A stretch of 6,810 nucleotides of DNA, from contig JANLHK010000068.1 in assembly GCA_024653645.1 (NCBI GenBank), positions 1 through 6,810 of the forward strand, in the 5' to 3' direction. Positions 1 to 5,762 of the stretch are shown here, piece by piece. The notes beneath the pieces were generated by a model. The model was not told the DNA's origin and did no database searches. It saw only the letters and a program-made list of their open reading frames with translations. Each line of letters starts with the position of its first letter. Position 1 is the stretch's first letter. This DNA comes from Candidatus Roizmanbacteria bacterium (GTDB lineage: Bacteria; Patescibacteriota; Microgenomatia; UBA1406). The position numbers and the translations under genes were made by a program.

Positions 1-1
1 C

Positions 2-646
2 TCGTGTCTCGTAGTGTACTTCGTAGTTATCCTCAACGAGGCACAACGCCGCATTCCGGTATTCTATGCTAAGCGGGTACGGGGAGGAAAACTCTATGGC
101 GGGGCTAATAACTATTTACCACTTAAACTGAGTCAGGCAGGAGTGATTCCGATTATTTTTGCCGTATCGTTTGTGTTGTTTCCTCAGTTACTGGGTAACA
201 TCTTTGTCAGCTCACCCAATAGTGTGTTGCAGGGTATTGGAAGCTTTTTAGTATCATTATTTGCCACCAATGGTATTGCGTATAATCTGATCTATTTCTT
301 CCTCGTGGTGCTGTTTACCTTTTTTTATTCATCACTGGTATTTAATCCGAAAAAGATATCCGAGGAAATTCAAAAGCAGGGTGGATTCATTCCCGGTATA
401 CGACCAGGAAGCGCAACGCAATCATTCTTGCAATCGACGCTGTACCGCCTGACGGCGGTGGGTGCTATCGCGCTGGGTTTAATTGCCGTGCTACCCAATA
501 TCATGAGTGCCATTACCGGCTCACAAAGCTATTTAGTGGGAGGAACCAGTATTCTGATTTTGGTTTCGGTTATCTTGGAGACCTACCGCGTACTACAATC
601 ATCGATTATTACTGAAGGCTATGATAAGTTACAATATCATTTCTAA
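2..646 (+). CDS. secY: Preprotein translocase subunit SecY, C-terminal half (5' end outside the window)
   Basis: SecY is the channel-forming membrane subunit of the SecYEG translocon, which moves unfolded preproteins across or into the cytoplasmic membrane. The frame is open from base 2, so the gene starts outside the window; a GTG at position 14 is internal and not a real start. The 214 visible residues match the SecY C-terminal half. They begin at the end of a membrane helix, followed by the conserved EAQRRIP and YAKR segment, then LPLK and the AGVIP helix. A further helix ends in FFYSSLVFNP. The cytoplasmic C5 loop carries FIPGIRPG, whose Arg contacts the SecA motor or ribosome in the family. 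Two more helices follow, the last containing GGTSILI. Four complete membrane segments are visible. The C-terminus (YDKLQYHF) is short, as is usual. The stop TAA shares one base with the ATG of the adk fusion, which indicates co-translation in the classical secY-adk-map order. Confidence 0.97.
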   Translation, partial: SCLVVYFVVILNEAQRRIPVFYAKRVRGGKLYGGANNYLPLKLSQAGVIPIIFAVSFVLFPQLLGNIFVSSPNSVLQGIGSFLVSLFATNGIAYNLIYFFLVVLFTFFYSSLVFNPKKISEEIQKQGGFIPGIRPGSATQSFLQSTLYRLTAVGAIALGLIAVLPNIMSAITGSQSYLVGGTSILILVSVILETYRVLQSSIITEGYDKLQYHF

Positions 647-1776
647 TGAAATTAATACTCATCGGTATTCAGGGAGCAGGTAAGTCGACGCAGGGTAATG
701 TATTATCAAAACAACTCTCTATTCCCTATCTCTCAACCGGACATATTTTTCGTCAGATGGCCACTGAGCATACCAAATGGGGACGGTACGTAAAAGAAAC
801 TATTAATGCCGGTATTCTCATTCCCGACAAGGAAACCCTTGAAATTGTGCAGGAATACTTGAGTCGTCCCGAATACAAAAACGGGTACATTTTAGATGGA
901 TTCCCCCGCAATTTAAAGCAGGCCAAAGAGTTTCAAAATGGACTAACGGCGGTCATTTATTTGAAAGTGCCTGATAAAGAGGCACTGTGGCGCATTGCCG
1001 GGCGCAACGAGAATCGTGCCGACGATACCATTGCCGGACTGAAAAAACGTATTGAAATTTTCCATGAAAAAACGGAAGTGGTTATTGACTTCTATCGTGA
1101 AAAAGGACTGCTGATTGAAGTTGATGGAACCAAAAGCATTACCGCTATCAATGAGGAAATTTTGCGGCTTCTGGGCAAGCGCAACGGAAAGAACGGTCTG
1201 ATTAACTGGAAGCGCAAAGAGAAAGCAATTCTTGCGGTAGTGGGTCTTGCTGGTGCCGGAAAAACCGAGGCAACTCAATTCTTTCGCAGCAAGGGATTAC
1301 CGGTGGTTGGATTTAACAAGATCATCAATTCATACATTGACGAACATAAACTGGAACACACCGAGGCAGTGCATAAAAAACTGCGCATAGAATTCAGGGA
1401 AAAGTACGGCATGGAAGCCATGGCGGTATTAAGCAAAGACAAAGTTGCTGCAGCACTGAAAAAAGCTCCTTTTTTGGTTATTGAAAGTCTGTATTCGTGG
1501 GAGGAGTATCTGTATCTTAAGAAACAGTTTCCTAAGGTACATATCTATTTATTGGCCATATACGCTGATAAGCAGCTCCGCTACAAGCGGGTTAATGAAC
1601 GGAGCTATCGCAAGGGCTTGGGTGGCGAGGAGCGTGACTTAAACGAATTGACGCTACAGAATAAGGGGAACCCCATTGCCTACGCTGATTTCTTAGTGTT
1701 GAATAACGGATCAATCGACGAGTTGCATGATAAGTTAGAAGAGGTGTACCGCCAAGTTTATTTTGGTCTTCGGTGA
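646..1776 (+). CDS. adk: LID-less adenylate kinase fused to a UPF0200/dephospho-CoA kinase-like P-loop domain
   Basis: A 376-residue two-kinase fusion. Residues 1-176 are adenylate kinase (ATP + AMP to 2 ADP): Walker A GIQGAGKST at 7-15, STG at 30-32, Arg36, DGFPR at 84-88 and Gln92, matching the E. coli enzyme position by position including the adenine-reading Thr31 and Gln92. The LID is missing: Arg120 (E. coli Arg123) and Arg124 (Arg156) are 4 residues apart instead of 33, and Arg135 corresponds to Arg167. His33 replaces the usual Asp of STGD. A Lys-rich linker (about 177-192) leads to a second P-loop domain: GLAGAGKT at 200-207, an LRxEFREKYG segment at 246-255, Arg312/Arg315/Arg319, and ADFLVLNNGS at 347-356. 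This pattern resembles archaeal UPF0200 proteins, related to dephospho-CoA kinases; its substrate is unknown. The start ATG overlaps the secY stop by one base and has no SD. Adenylate kinase identity is firm; the second activity is inferred. Confidence 0.9.
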   Translation: MKLILIGIQGAGKSTQGNVLSKQLSIPYLSTGHIFRQMATEHTKWGRYVKETINAGILIPDKETLEIVQEYLSRPEYKNGYILDGFPRNLKQAKEFQNGLTAVIYLKVPDKEALWRIAGRNENRADDTIAGLKKRIEIFHEKTEVVIDFYREKGLLIEVDGTKSITAINEEILRLLGKRNGKNGLINWKRKEKAILAVVGLAGAGKTEATQFFRSKGLPVVGFNKIINSYIDEHKLEHTEAVHKKLRIEFREKYGMEAMAVLSKDKVAAALKKAPFLVIESLYSWEEYLYLKKQFPKVHIYLLAIYADKQLRYKRVNERSYRKGLGGEERDLNELTLQNKGNPIAYADFLVLNNGSIDELHDKLEEVYRQVYFGLR

Positions 1777-2531
1777 GTTCTCGGGGGTACGATAAAAAAT
1801 TGTCAGCCATGCGCACCGGTGGTGCCATCCTGCGACGAGCCGTCGATGCGCTCATTCCCTTTGTACAGCCGGGCGTCAGTCTTATTGAAATAGACCGTCG
1901 CGCGACTGAGCTCATTACCACAGAAGGTGCCAGCTTAAGCTTTGCACGGGTTCCTGGGTACCGATGGGCAACCTGCTTATCGGTTAACCAAACCGTGGTC
2001 CACGGCGTTCCTGATCAGTACCAGCTCAAAGTTGGAGATGTACTCAAGCTTGATATTGGGGTATTCTATAGCGGGTTTCATGTTGACTACAGCGATACGC
2101 TGGTTATTGGCGGTGAGGAGGCGACATCAGCCGATGTGAGGCGATTTCTCGCTGTAGGCAGGACAACACTCGCAGGTGCCCTTGCCCTGGTCCGGCCGGG
2201 AGTCCATATCGGCGTGGTCAGCGAATATATTGGCAAGCATATAGAGAGGGCAGGGTATAAGATTATTTACGAGCTGACAGGACATGCGGTAGGGGTTGAG
2301 CTGCATATGACACCGTATATCCCTGGGTTTTTGCAAAGCTCCATAGAAAGCACGCCTCGGTTTAAGCCAGGTACTGCCTACGCCATCGAGGTGATCTATT
2401 CGGAGGCCGATCATGCCGTGGTGCAGAAAAAACGCGATGGGTGGAGTTTGGAGACCGAAAAGGGCAGTCAAAGTGGCTGCTTTGAGAACTCGGTATTTGT
2501 GGATCAAGATAAGGCGTATATACTGGTATAA
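1773..2531 (+). CDS. map: Methionine aminopeptidase, type I
   Basis: This cytosolic metalloprotease removes the initiator methionine from new proteins at the ribosome. The 252-residue product is the normal length for a type Ia enzyme without an N-terminal zinc extension. All five metal ligands of the pita-bread fold are visible: Asp94 in KLDIG, Asp105 in HVDYS (11 residues on, as in E. coli Asp97/Asp108), His171 in TGHAVG, Glu206 in AIEVIYS and Glu238 in CFENSVFV. Substrate-binding His77 lies in the SVNQTVVHGVP signature and His178 is also kept. The GTG start at 1773 overlaps the kinase stop as GTGA (4 bases), implying translational coupling. No SD precedes it. The first in-frame ATG (1809, residue 13) would cut into the conserved MRTGGAI helix, so GTG is preferred. 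The adjacency to secY-adk is the ancestral bacterial order. Confidence 0.96.
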   Translation: MSSRGYDKKLSAMRTGGAILRRAVDALIPFVQPGVSLIEIDRRATELITTEGASLSFARVPGYRWATCLSVNQTVVHGVPDQYQLKVGDVLKLDIGVFYSGFHVDYSDTLVIGGEEATSADVRRFLAVGRTTLAGALALVRPGVHIGVVSEYIGKHIERAGYKIIYELTGHAVGVELHMTPYIPGFLQSSIESTPRFKPGTAYAIEVIYSEADHAVVQKKRDGWSLETEKGSQSGCFENSVFVDQDKAYILV

Positions 2532-2556
2532 AAACCTTTTCTTTTTAAAAAAAGAG

Positions 2557-2565
2557 TGCTATAAT
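2557..2565 (+). promoter_or_regulatory. Extended -10 promoter (TGCTATAAT) for infA and downstream genes
   Basis: A perfect extended -10 element, TG at 2557-2558, one base, then TATAAT at 2560-2565, lies in the 45-base gap between map and infA. At a 17-base spacing the upstream hexamer (2537-2542, TTTTCT) is a poor -35, which fits an extended -10 promoter that depends little on -35. The AT-rich run at 2537-2553 could act as an UP-like element. Transcription starting 5-8 bases after the hexamer would begin at about 2570-2573, leaving only about 4-7 bases before the infA ATG. The consensus match is seen directly; activity is inferred. Confidence 0.68.
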
Positions 2566-2576
2566 GCTTTGTCTTA

Positions 2577-2810
2577 ATGACAAATACGGATTTTGTGGTT
2601 CTTGAAGGTGAAATAGTTGAGAACCTACCCAATACACAATTTCGCGTGCGGGTTGATAGCACCGCAGCAGTATTGGCGGGGAATATCTTACTATGTTATC
2701 TGAAAGGAAGAATGCGCAAAAACTATATAAAAGTCATGCCGGGTGACCGTGTTCGCATTGAGGTATCAAAGTACGATACTCAACGGGGACGCATTATATT
2801 CCGGTTATAA
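2577..2810 (+). CDS. infA: Translation initiation factor IF-1
   Basis: IF-1 binds the 30S A site and works with IF-2 and IF-3 in selecting initiator tRNA. The 77-residue product is a single S1/OB-fold domain: [18 protein letters not shown] (residues 7-24) is the first strand pair, [10 protein letters not shown] (44-53) the conserved RNA-binding strand, then [13 protein letters not shown] and GRIIFRL at the C-terminus. Compared with the 72-residue E. coli protein there are six extra residues between FRV and GRMRKNY (within residues 25-43), in the loop and strand region. The start is well fixed: an in-frame TAA lies at 2562-2564 and no ATG, GTG or TTG occurs between it and 2577. There is no SD. 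The promoter just upstream suggests leaderless or nearly leaderless translation. Confidence 0.96.
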   Translation: MTNTDFVVLEGEIVENLPNTQFRVRVDSTAAVLAGNILLCYLKGRMRKNYIKVMPGDRVRIEVSKYDTQRGRIIFRL

Positions 2811-2814
2811 ACAT

Positions 2815-2928
2815 ATGAAAGTACGAGCATCAGTCAAAAAAATGTGCGAAAAATGCACGATAGTGAAACGTAAAGGTCGATTACAAGTTATATGTAGCAA
2901 CCCGAAGCATAAACAGCGCCAAGGGTAA
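2815..2928 (+). CDS. rpmJ: 50S ribosomal protein L36 (bL36)
   Basis: A 37-residue zinc-ribbon protein of the large subunit, the usual size for bL36. It begins [11 protein letters not shown] and has the zinc ligands Cys11, Cys14, Cys27 and His32 (CEKC, then CSNPKH), so this is the C+ zinc-binding form. The frame stays open upstream to 2743 inside infA, but the family always starts at the MKVR methionine, so the start at 2815 is chosen. It lies four bases after the infA stop with no SD, which suggests translation by coupling to infA. The order infA-rpmJ-rpsM is the standard start of the bacterial alpha operon region. Confidence 0.97.
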   Translation: MKVRASVKKMCEKCTIVKRKGRLQVICSNPKHKQRQG

Positions 2929-2931
2929 GGA
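2927..2931 (+). promoter_or_regulatory. Shine-Dalgarno-like AAGGA before rpsM
   Basis: AAGGA overlaps the rpmJ stop codon and lies 11 bases before the rpsM ATG, at the long end of useful spacing. It is one of three SD-like sites near starts in the window. It supports the rpsM start at 2943 moderately. Confidence 0.45.
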
Positions 2932-2942
2932 ATAAGTACTAT

Positions 2943-3368
2943 ATGATTCGTATTTCAGGAGTCAACATACCGGAAAAGTTACGTATTGATTATGCACTCA
3001 CCCTGGTCTATGGGGTCGGTCCTGGTCGTGCGATCGAGATCTTGAAGGAAACGAAGCTTGATGTAACACGACGTACCCATGAGCTGACTGATGAAGAGGT
3101 TCGCAAGATTCAGATGTACATCGATGAGCATTTTAAGGTTGAGGGAAATTTACGTTCTGAAGTAAACGAGAATATAAAGCGTTTGCGTGAAATTCATTGT
3201 TACCGAGGTTTGCGCCACATTCGTGGACTGCCCACTCGGGGACAGCGAACTCGCTCAAACGCCCGTACCCGTAAGGGAAAGAAACATACCGTCGGAGCAC
3301 TCACGAAAGAAGCATGGGCAAAAGTTGATCAGGTGACACCCGAAAAGGGTGCGTCAGCACAAAAATAA
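2943..3368 (+). CDS. rpsM: 30S ribosomal protein S13 (uS13)
   Basis: S13 sits in the head of the small subunit, makes bridges to the large subunit and contacts P-site tRNA. The 141-residue product starts MIRISGVNIP, and the helix-turn region YGVGPGRA lies at 23-30. The signature GLPTRGQRTRSNARTRKG is at 95-112; its basic residues bind 16S rRNA and the tRNA. E. coli S13 ends shortly after this signature (118 residues in all). Here the tail continues about 25 residues further, with an Ala/Lys-rich end (residues 113-141). Nothing suggests a frameshift; the tail simply runs to a TAA one base before rpsK. An AAGGA element upstream may help initiation. Confidence 0.97.
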   Translation: MIRISGVNIPEKLRIDYALTLVYGVGPGRAIEILKETKLDVTRRTHELTDEEVRKIQMYIDEHFKVEGNLRSEVNENIKRLREIHCYRGLRHIRGLPTRGQRTRSNARTRKGKKHTVGALTKEAWAKVDQVTPEKGASAQK

Positions 3369-3369
3369 T

Positions 3370-3777
3370 ATGGCAGCCGAAAAAGCCCCAGAGGCACAAC
3401 AACAGCAAGTTAGAAAGCAAGCCCGCTATGCAGCGGTCGGCCGTTTGTACATTACTGCAACATTTAACAACACCATTGTGACCGTCACCGATGAACAGGG
3501 CAAAACGTTATGTTGGGGAGCGTGTGGCAAGGCAGGATTCTCGGGTACTCGAAAATCAACCCCCTTTGCGGCAACCGCCGCTATTGAAGGCGCCTTAAAG
3601 CATGCAACTGAAATTCATGGTGTAAAGGCCGTATCAGTGTACATTAAAGGCATTGGTCCCGGACGCGATGCCGTGTTGCGCGTACTACGCACCAGCCCCA
3701 TTGATGTTAATAAATTAGTTGATATGACGCCGGTCCCTCATGACGGCATTCGCCCCAGAAAGCGAAGAAGGGTATAA
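3370..3777 (+). CDS. rpsK: 30S ribosomal protein S11 (uS11)
   Basis: S11 lies in the platform of the small subunit near the E site and mRNA exit. The product is 135 residues. A Gln/Lys-rich N-terminal tail (1-20) precedes GRLYITATFNNTIVTVTD (24-41), GFSGTRKSTPFAA (56-68), KGIGPGRDAVLR (93-104) and the C-terminal TPVPHDGIRPRKRRRV (120-135). The frame is open further upstream with a GTG at 3349, but that lies inside rpsM and adds seven residues that are not family-like. The ATG at 3370, one base after the rpsM stop, is therefore preferred. At the position of E. coli Asn119, the residue converted to isoaspartate, this protein encodes Asp125 followed by Gly. No SD is seen, so coupling to rpsM is likely. 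Confidence 0.97.
   Translation: MAAEKAPEAQQQQVRKQARYAAVGRLYITATFNNTIVTVTDEQGKTLCWGACGKAGFSGTRKSTPFAATAAIEGALKHATEIHGVKAVSVYIKGIGPGRDAVLRVLRTSPIDVNKLVDMTPVPHDGIRPRKRRRV
3768..3772 (+). promoter_or_regulatory. Shine-Dalgarno-like AAGGG before rpsD
   Basis: AAGGG lies inside the last Arg-Val codons of rpsK, 8 bases before the rpsD ATG, a normal spacing. It could be a weak SD, but the Arg/Lys-rich S11 C-terminus would produce A/G-rich codons here anyway. Confidence 0.4.
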
Positions 3778-3780
3778 CCT

Positions 3781-4410
3781 ATGTCACGAATAAGCATACC
3801 GAAAAACAAGCAAGCCCGCCGTGAAGGAGTAGATCTTTCACTGAAAACACCGGGAACCAAATCACATGCACGACTCTTAAAGCGTCTGAATGTACTGCCT
3901 GGTAACAAAACCACCCGAAAATTCCGTGGAAAAATCTCTGAGTACGGAAAGCAATTGCGCGAAAAGCAAAAACTGAAGCGTATTTATGTGTTAAATGAGT
4001 CCAAGATGGCGCGTTATTTCCGTGAGGCAGTAGCAAGTAAAGGTAATTCTATTTTATTCCTGATCCAGCGCCTTGAATTGCGTCTTGATAACGTCGTGTA
4101 TCGGGCAGGTCTTGCTCCAACCCGCAATGCCGCGCGTCAATTGGTTTCTCACGGACATGTGACGGTAAACGGTAAGAAAATCACTATTCCCTCATACCCC
4201 GTCAGTGCGGATATGCGCGTCGCCTTTGGCCGTGCAGACACCTATGAGATTCCTTATATTAAACAGCTCATGGAAGACAAGAATCGTGTGATGGTTGATT
4301 GGCTCAACCGCACTGATAAAGAAGCGGTGGTGAAAAGTCTTCCGAGCCAGGAATCCTATGCTGAACCGGTTGATATGTCATTGGTTATCGAATTTTATTC
4401 TAAATTATAA
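3781..4410 (+). CDS. rpsD: 30S ribosomal protein S4 (uS4)
   Basis: S4 nucleates assembly of the 16S rRNA 5' domain and lines the mRNA entry channel. The 209-residue product has the usual length. Conserved blocks are KISEYGKQLREKQKLKRIY (51-69) and the S4 RNA-binding domain (about 98-160), containing LELRLDNVVYRAG (98-110), ARQLVSHGHVTVNGK (118-132) and IPSYPV (136-141). The C-terminus IEFYSKL is typical. The N-terminal region has no cysteines, so this is the zinc-free form: the Cys knuckle is replaced by Lys/Arg-rich sequence (residues 1-36). The start lies three bases after the rpsK stop. The order rpsM-rpsK-rpsD-rpoA is that of the E. coli alpha operon. In E. coli S4 represses this operon by binding its leader; no such leader structure could be recognised here. 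Confidence 0.97.
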   Translation: MSRISIPKNKQARREGVDLSLKTPGTKSHARLLKRLNVLPGNKTTRKFRGKISEYGKQLREKQKLKRIYVLNESKMARYFREAVASKGNSILFLIQRLELRLDNVVYRAGLAPTRNAARQLVSHGHVTVNGKKITIPSYPVSADMRVAFGRADTYEIPYIKQLMEDKNRVMVDWLNRTDKEAVVKSLPSQESYAEPVDMSLVIEFYSKL

Positions 4411-4428
4411 ATTTATTGGTATATATCT

Positions 4429-5337
4429 ATGCTTATGCCTCAATTCAGCCTGACGGTTCAAGAAGAAACGTCTCATAATGGCGTCTATGTTATTTCACCG
4501 CTTCCTCGCGGATTCGGACACACCGTGGGAAATATGCTGCGCCGCGTATTACTCTCTTCTCTTGAGGGTACTGCTGTTACGCACGTAAAAATCAAAGGTG
4601 TCAATCATCCGTTTGACAGTATGAGCGGTGTGAAAGAGGATGTTATTGCGCTTCTGTTGCAGCTGAAACAAATACGTTTTGCTTACGAGGGTGAAGGAGA
4701 ACAAAAGCTTACCTTAAAGAAAAAAGGCGGAGCAAAAGTAACTGCAGCGGACATTGAAGACAGTGCGCTGTGCACCGTACTGAACAAAGATCTGTATTTA
4801 TGTGAGTTGGCCGATAAGGGCGCTCTTGATATTGAGCTGTACGTCAACCAAAATGTTGGGTACATTGAAGCAGACCAGCAGGAGGATAAGGGCTTTGACG
4901 TTATTAAAATGGACGCGGTTTTCTCGCCCGTCGTAGCGGTAACCGTAGCAGTTGAAAGCACCCGCGTACGCCGACTCACGAATAACGATAAGCTGACTAT
5001 CGCCATCACGACTGATGGTAGTATCACGGGCAGTGCCGCGTTGAAAAAAGCCTCAGAATTGTTGGCTTCGTACTTCAGCATGCTGGGCACTGGCGGCGTT
5101 GCTGATATGAGTGAAGGTAAAGAGGAAAATACTCGGATGATAAGCAAAAATGCTCAGGATGTGATGGTTGATGAGCTTGATTTACCAACCCGCGTTATTA
5201 ACGCCCTGGTAAAAAACAAGATTGAAACCGTCGGGCAGCTGAAGCAATTAAGCGATGAGGATTTTGATAAGATCCGAGGATTAGGCAAAAAATCCATTGA
5301 TGAGCTGAAAGAAAAGTTACGGAATATGACGGTATGA
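4429..5337 (+). CDS. rpoA: DNA-directed RNA polymerase subunit alpha
   Basis: Alpha dimerises to seed RNA polymerase assembly and contacts promoter UP elements and activators. The 302-residue product has both domains. The N-terminal dimerisation domain (about 1-225) shows PLPRGFGHTVGNMLRRVLLSSLEG (core within 25-47), VNHPFDSMSGVKEDV (58-72) and GYIEAD (144-149). An acidic linker (about 226-245) follows. The C-terminal domain (about 246-302) holds the helix-hairpin-helix fold with Arg255 and Asn258 at the places of E. coli Arg265 and Asn268, and GLGKKSIDELK at 284-294. UP-element recognition is therefore probably kept. A second ATG at 4435 is an alternative start; the first is kept because only N-terminal residues of no clear family value differ. 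The 18-base gap after rpsD has no SD. The stop TGA overlaps the rplQ start as ATGA. Confidence 0.97.
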   Translation: MLMPQFSLTVQEETSHNGVYVISPLPRGFGHTVGNMLRRVLLSSLEGTAVTHVKIKGVNHPFDSMSGVKEDVIALLLQLKQIRFAYEGEGEQKLTLKKKGGAKVTAADIEDSALCTVLNKDLYLCELADKGALDIELYVNQNVGYIEADQQEDKGFDVIKMDAVFSPVVAVTVAVESTRVRRLTNNDKLTIAITTDGSITGSAALKKASELLASYFSMLGTGGVADMSEGKEENTRMISKNAQDVMVDELDLPTRVINALVKNKIETVGQLKQLSDEDFDKIRGLGKKSIDELKEKLRNMTV

Positions 5338-5762
5338 GAAAACGGGTTGCACGATTGTTACCAGGTCACAGCCGCGTACAAGCATCCGATAATTCGGTAG
5401 TACGAGGTATATTTTTGGCCGGTAGCGTTATGACAACCCTTGGTCAGGCACGCCGTATTAAGCGTCAGGTGGATCGCATTATCTCCCGTACTGATGCTGA
5501 GAAGGCGGTGACATCGTTGCGAAAGACTCTTTCAGAGGTCAAGAGTTTGAAGATAGCGCGATTAGTGGAAGGATACAGCAAGCAGGCAAAAGAAAAGCGT
5601 ACCAGTGGTTTTGTTTCCATTAAAAAGGCAGGATATCGTCGTGGTGATGGATCATTGATGGCAAAGTTAACGCTTATTGACTGGGTGGCAAAGCCTAAAA
5701 AGCTCGCCAAGAAGCCAGTTGCCGTGAAGGAGGAGAAGCAAAAAGATGAAAAGAACAGCTAA
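5334..5762 (+). CDS. rplQ: 50S ribosomal protein L17 (bL17), divergent
   Basis: L17 lies on the large subunit near the exit tunnel and is the usual gene after rpoA. The 142-residue product is recognised by the MRKRV start, the TTLGQARRIK block at 34-43 (matching the usual TTLAKAKELR), and the C-terminal signature GFVSIKKAGYRRGDGSLMAKLTL (core within 92-114). The N-terminal part between residues 6 and 25 departs strongly from the common GRKLGRTSSHRKAL pattern. After the core ends near residue 118, a Lys/Glu-rich tail (119-142) is added. The ATG overlaps the rpoA stop by four bases. The 3' end overlaps rplM by 17 bases, and the tail codons contain the strongest SD of the window. Identification rests on the C-terminal signature and position. 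Confidence 0.93.
   Translation: MRKRVARLLPGHSRVQASDNSVVRGIFLAGSVMTTLGQARRIKRQVDRIISRTDAEKAVTSLRKTLSEVKSLKIARLVEGYSKQAKEKRTSGFVSIKKAGYRRGDGSLMAKLTLIDWVAKPKKLAKKPVAVKEEKQKDEKNS
5727..5733 (+). promoter_or_regulatory. Strong Shine-Dalgarno AAGGAGG for rplM, inside rplQ
   Basis: AAGGAGG is fully complementary to the usual 16S rRNA 3' end and lies 12 bases before the rplM ATG. It is encoded within the Val-Lys-Glu-Glu codons of the L17 tail. It supports the rplM start at 5746 despite the overlap with rplQ, and it is the only strong SD near a start in the window. Confidence 0.7.

Noticed and set aside
943..1278. Minus-strand open frame of 111 codons inside the kinase fusion
   Set aside because: It is fully antisense to conserved Adk motifs, and its Phe/Asn-rich product resembles no family.
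2537..2557. T-run/A-run in the map-infA gap as a terminator
   Set aside because: Only an imperfect A/T palindrome without a G/C stem; better explained as AT-rich promoter upstream sequence.
2743..2814. Longer rpmJ reading frame starting inside infA
   Set aside because: L36 always begins at the MKVR methionine; the upstream residues are the infA sequence read in another frame.
3349..3369. Upstream GTG start for rpsK
   Set aside because: It lies within rpsM and adds seven residues unlike S11 N-termini; the ATG at 3370 directly follows the rpsM stop.
4417..4428. TGGTATATA before rpoA as an extended -10 promoter
   Set aside because: The hexamer lacks the essential final T, there is no -35, and the start site would fall inside the coding region.
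4683..5147. 154-codon open frame on the minus strand inside rpoA
   Set aside because: It is antisense to a clearly conserved gene, and its Ser-rich product has no recognisable motif; it is a codon-bias shadow.
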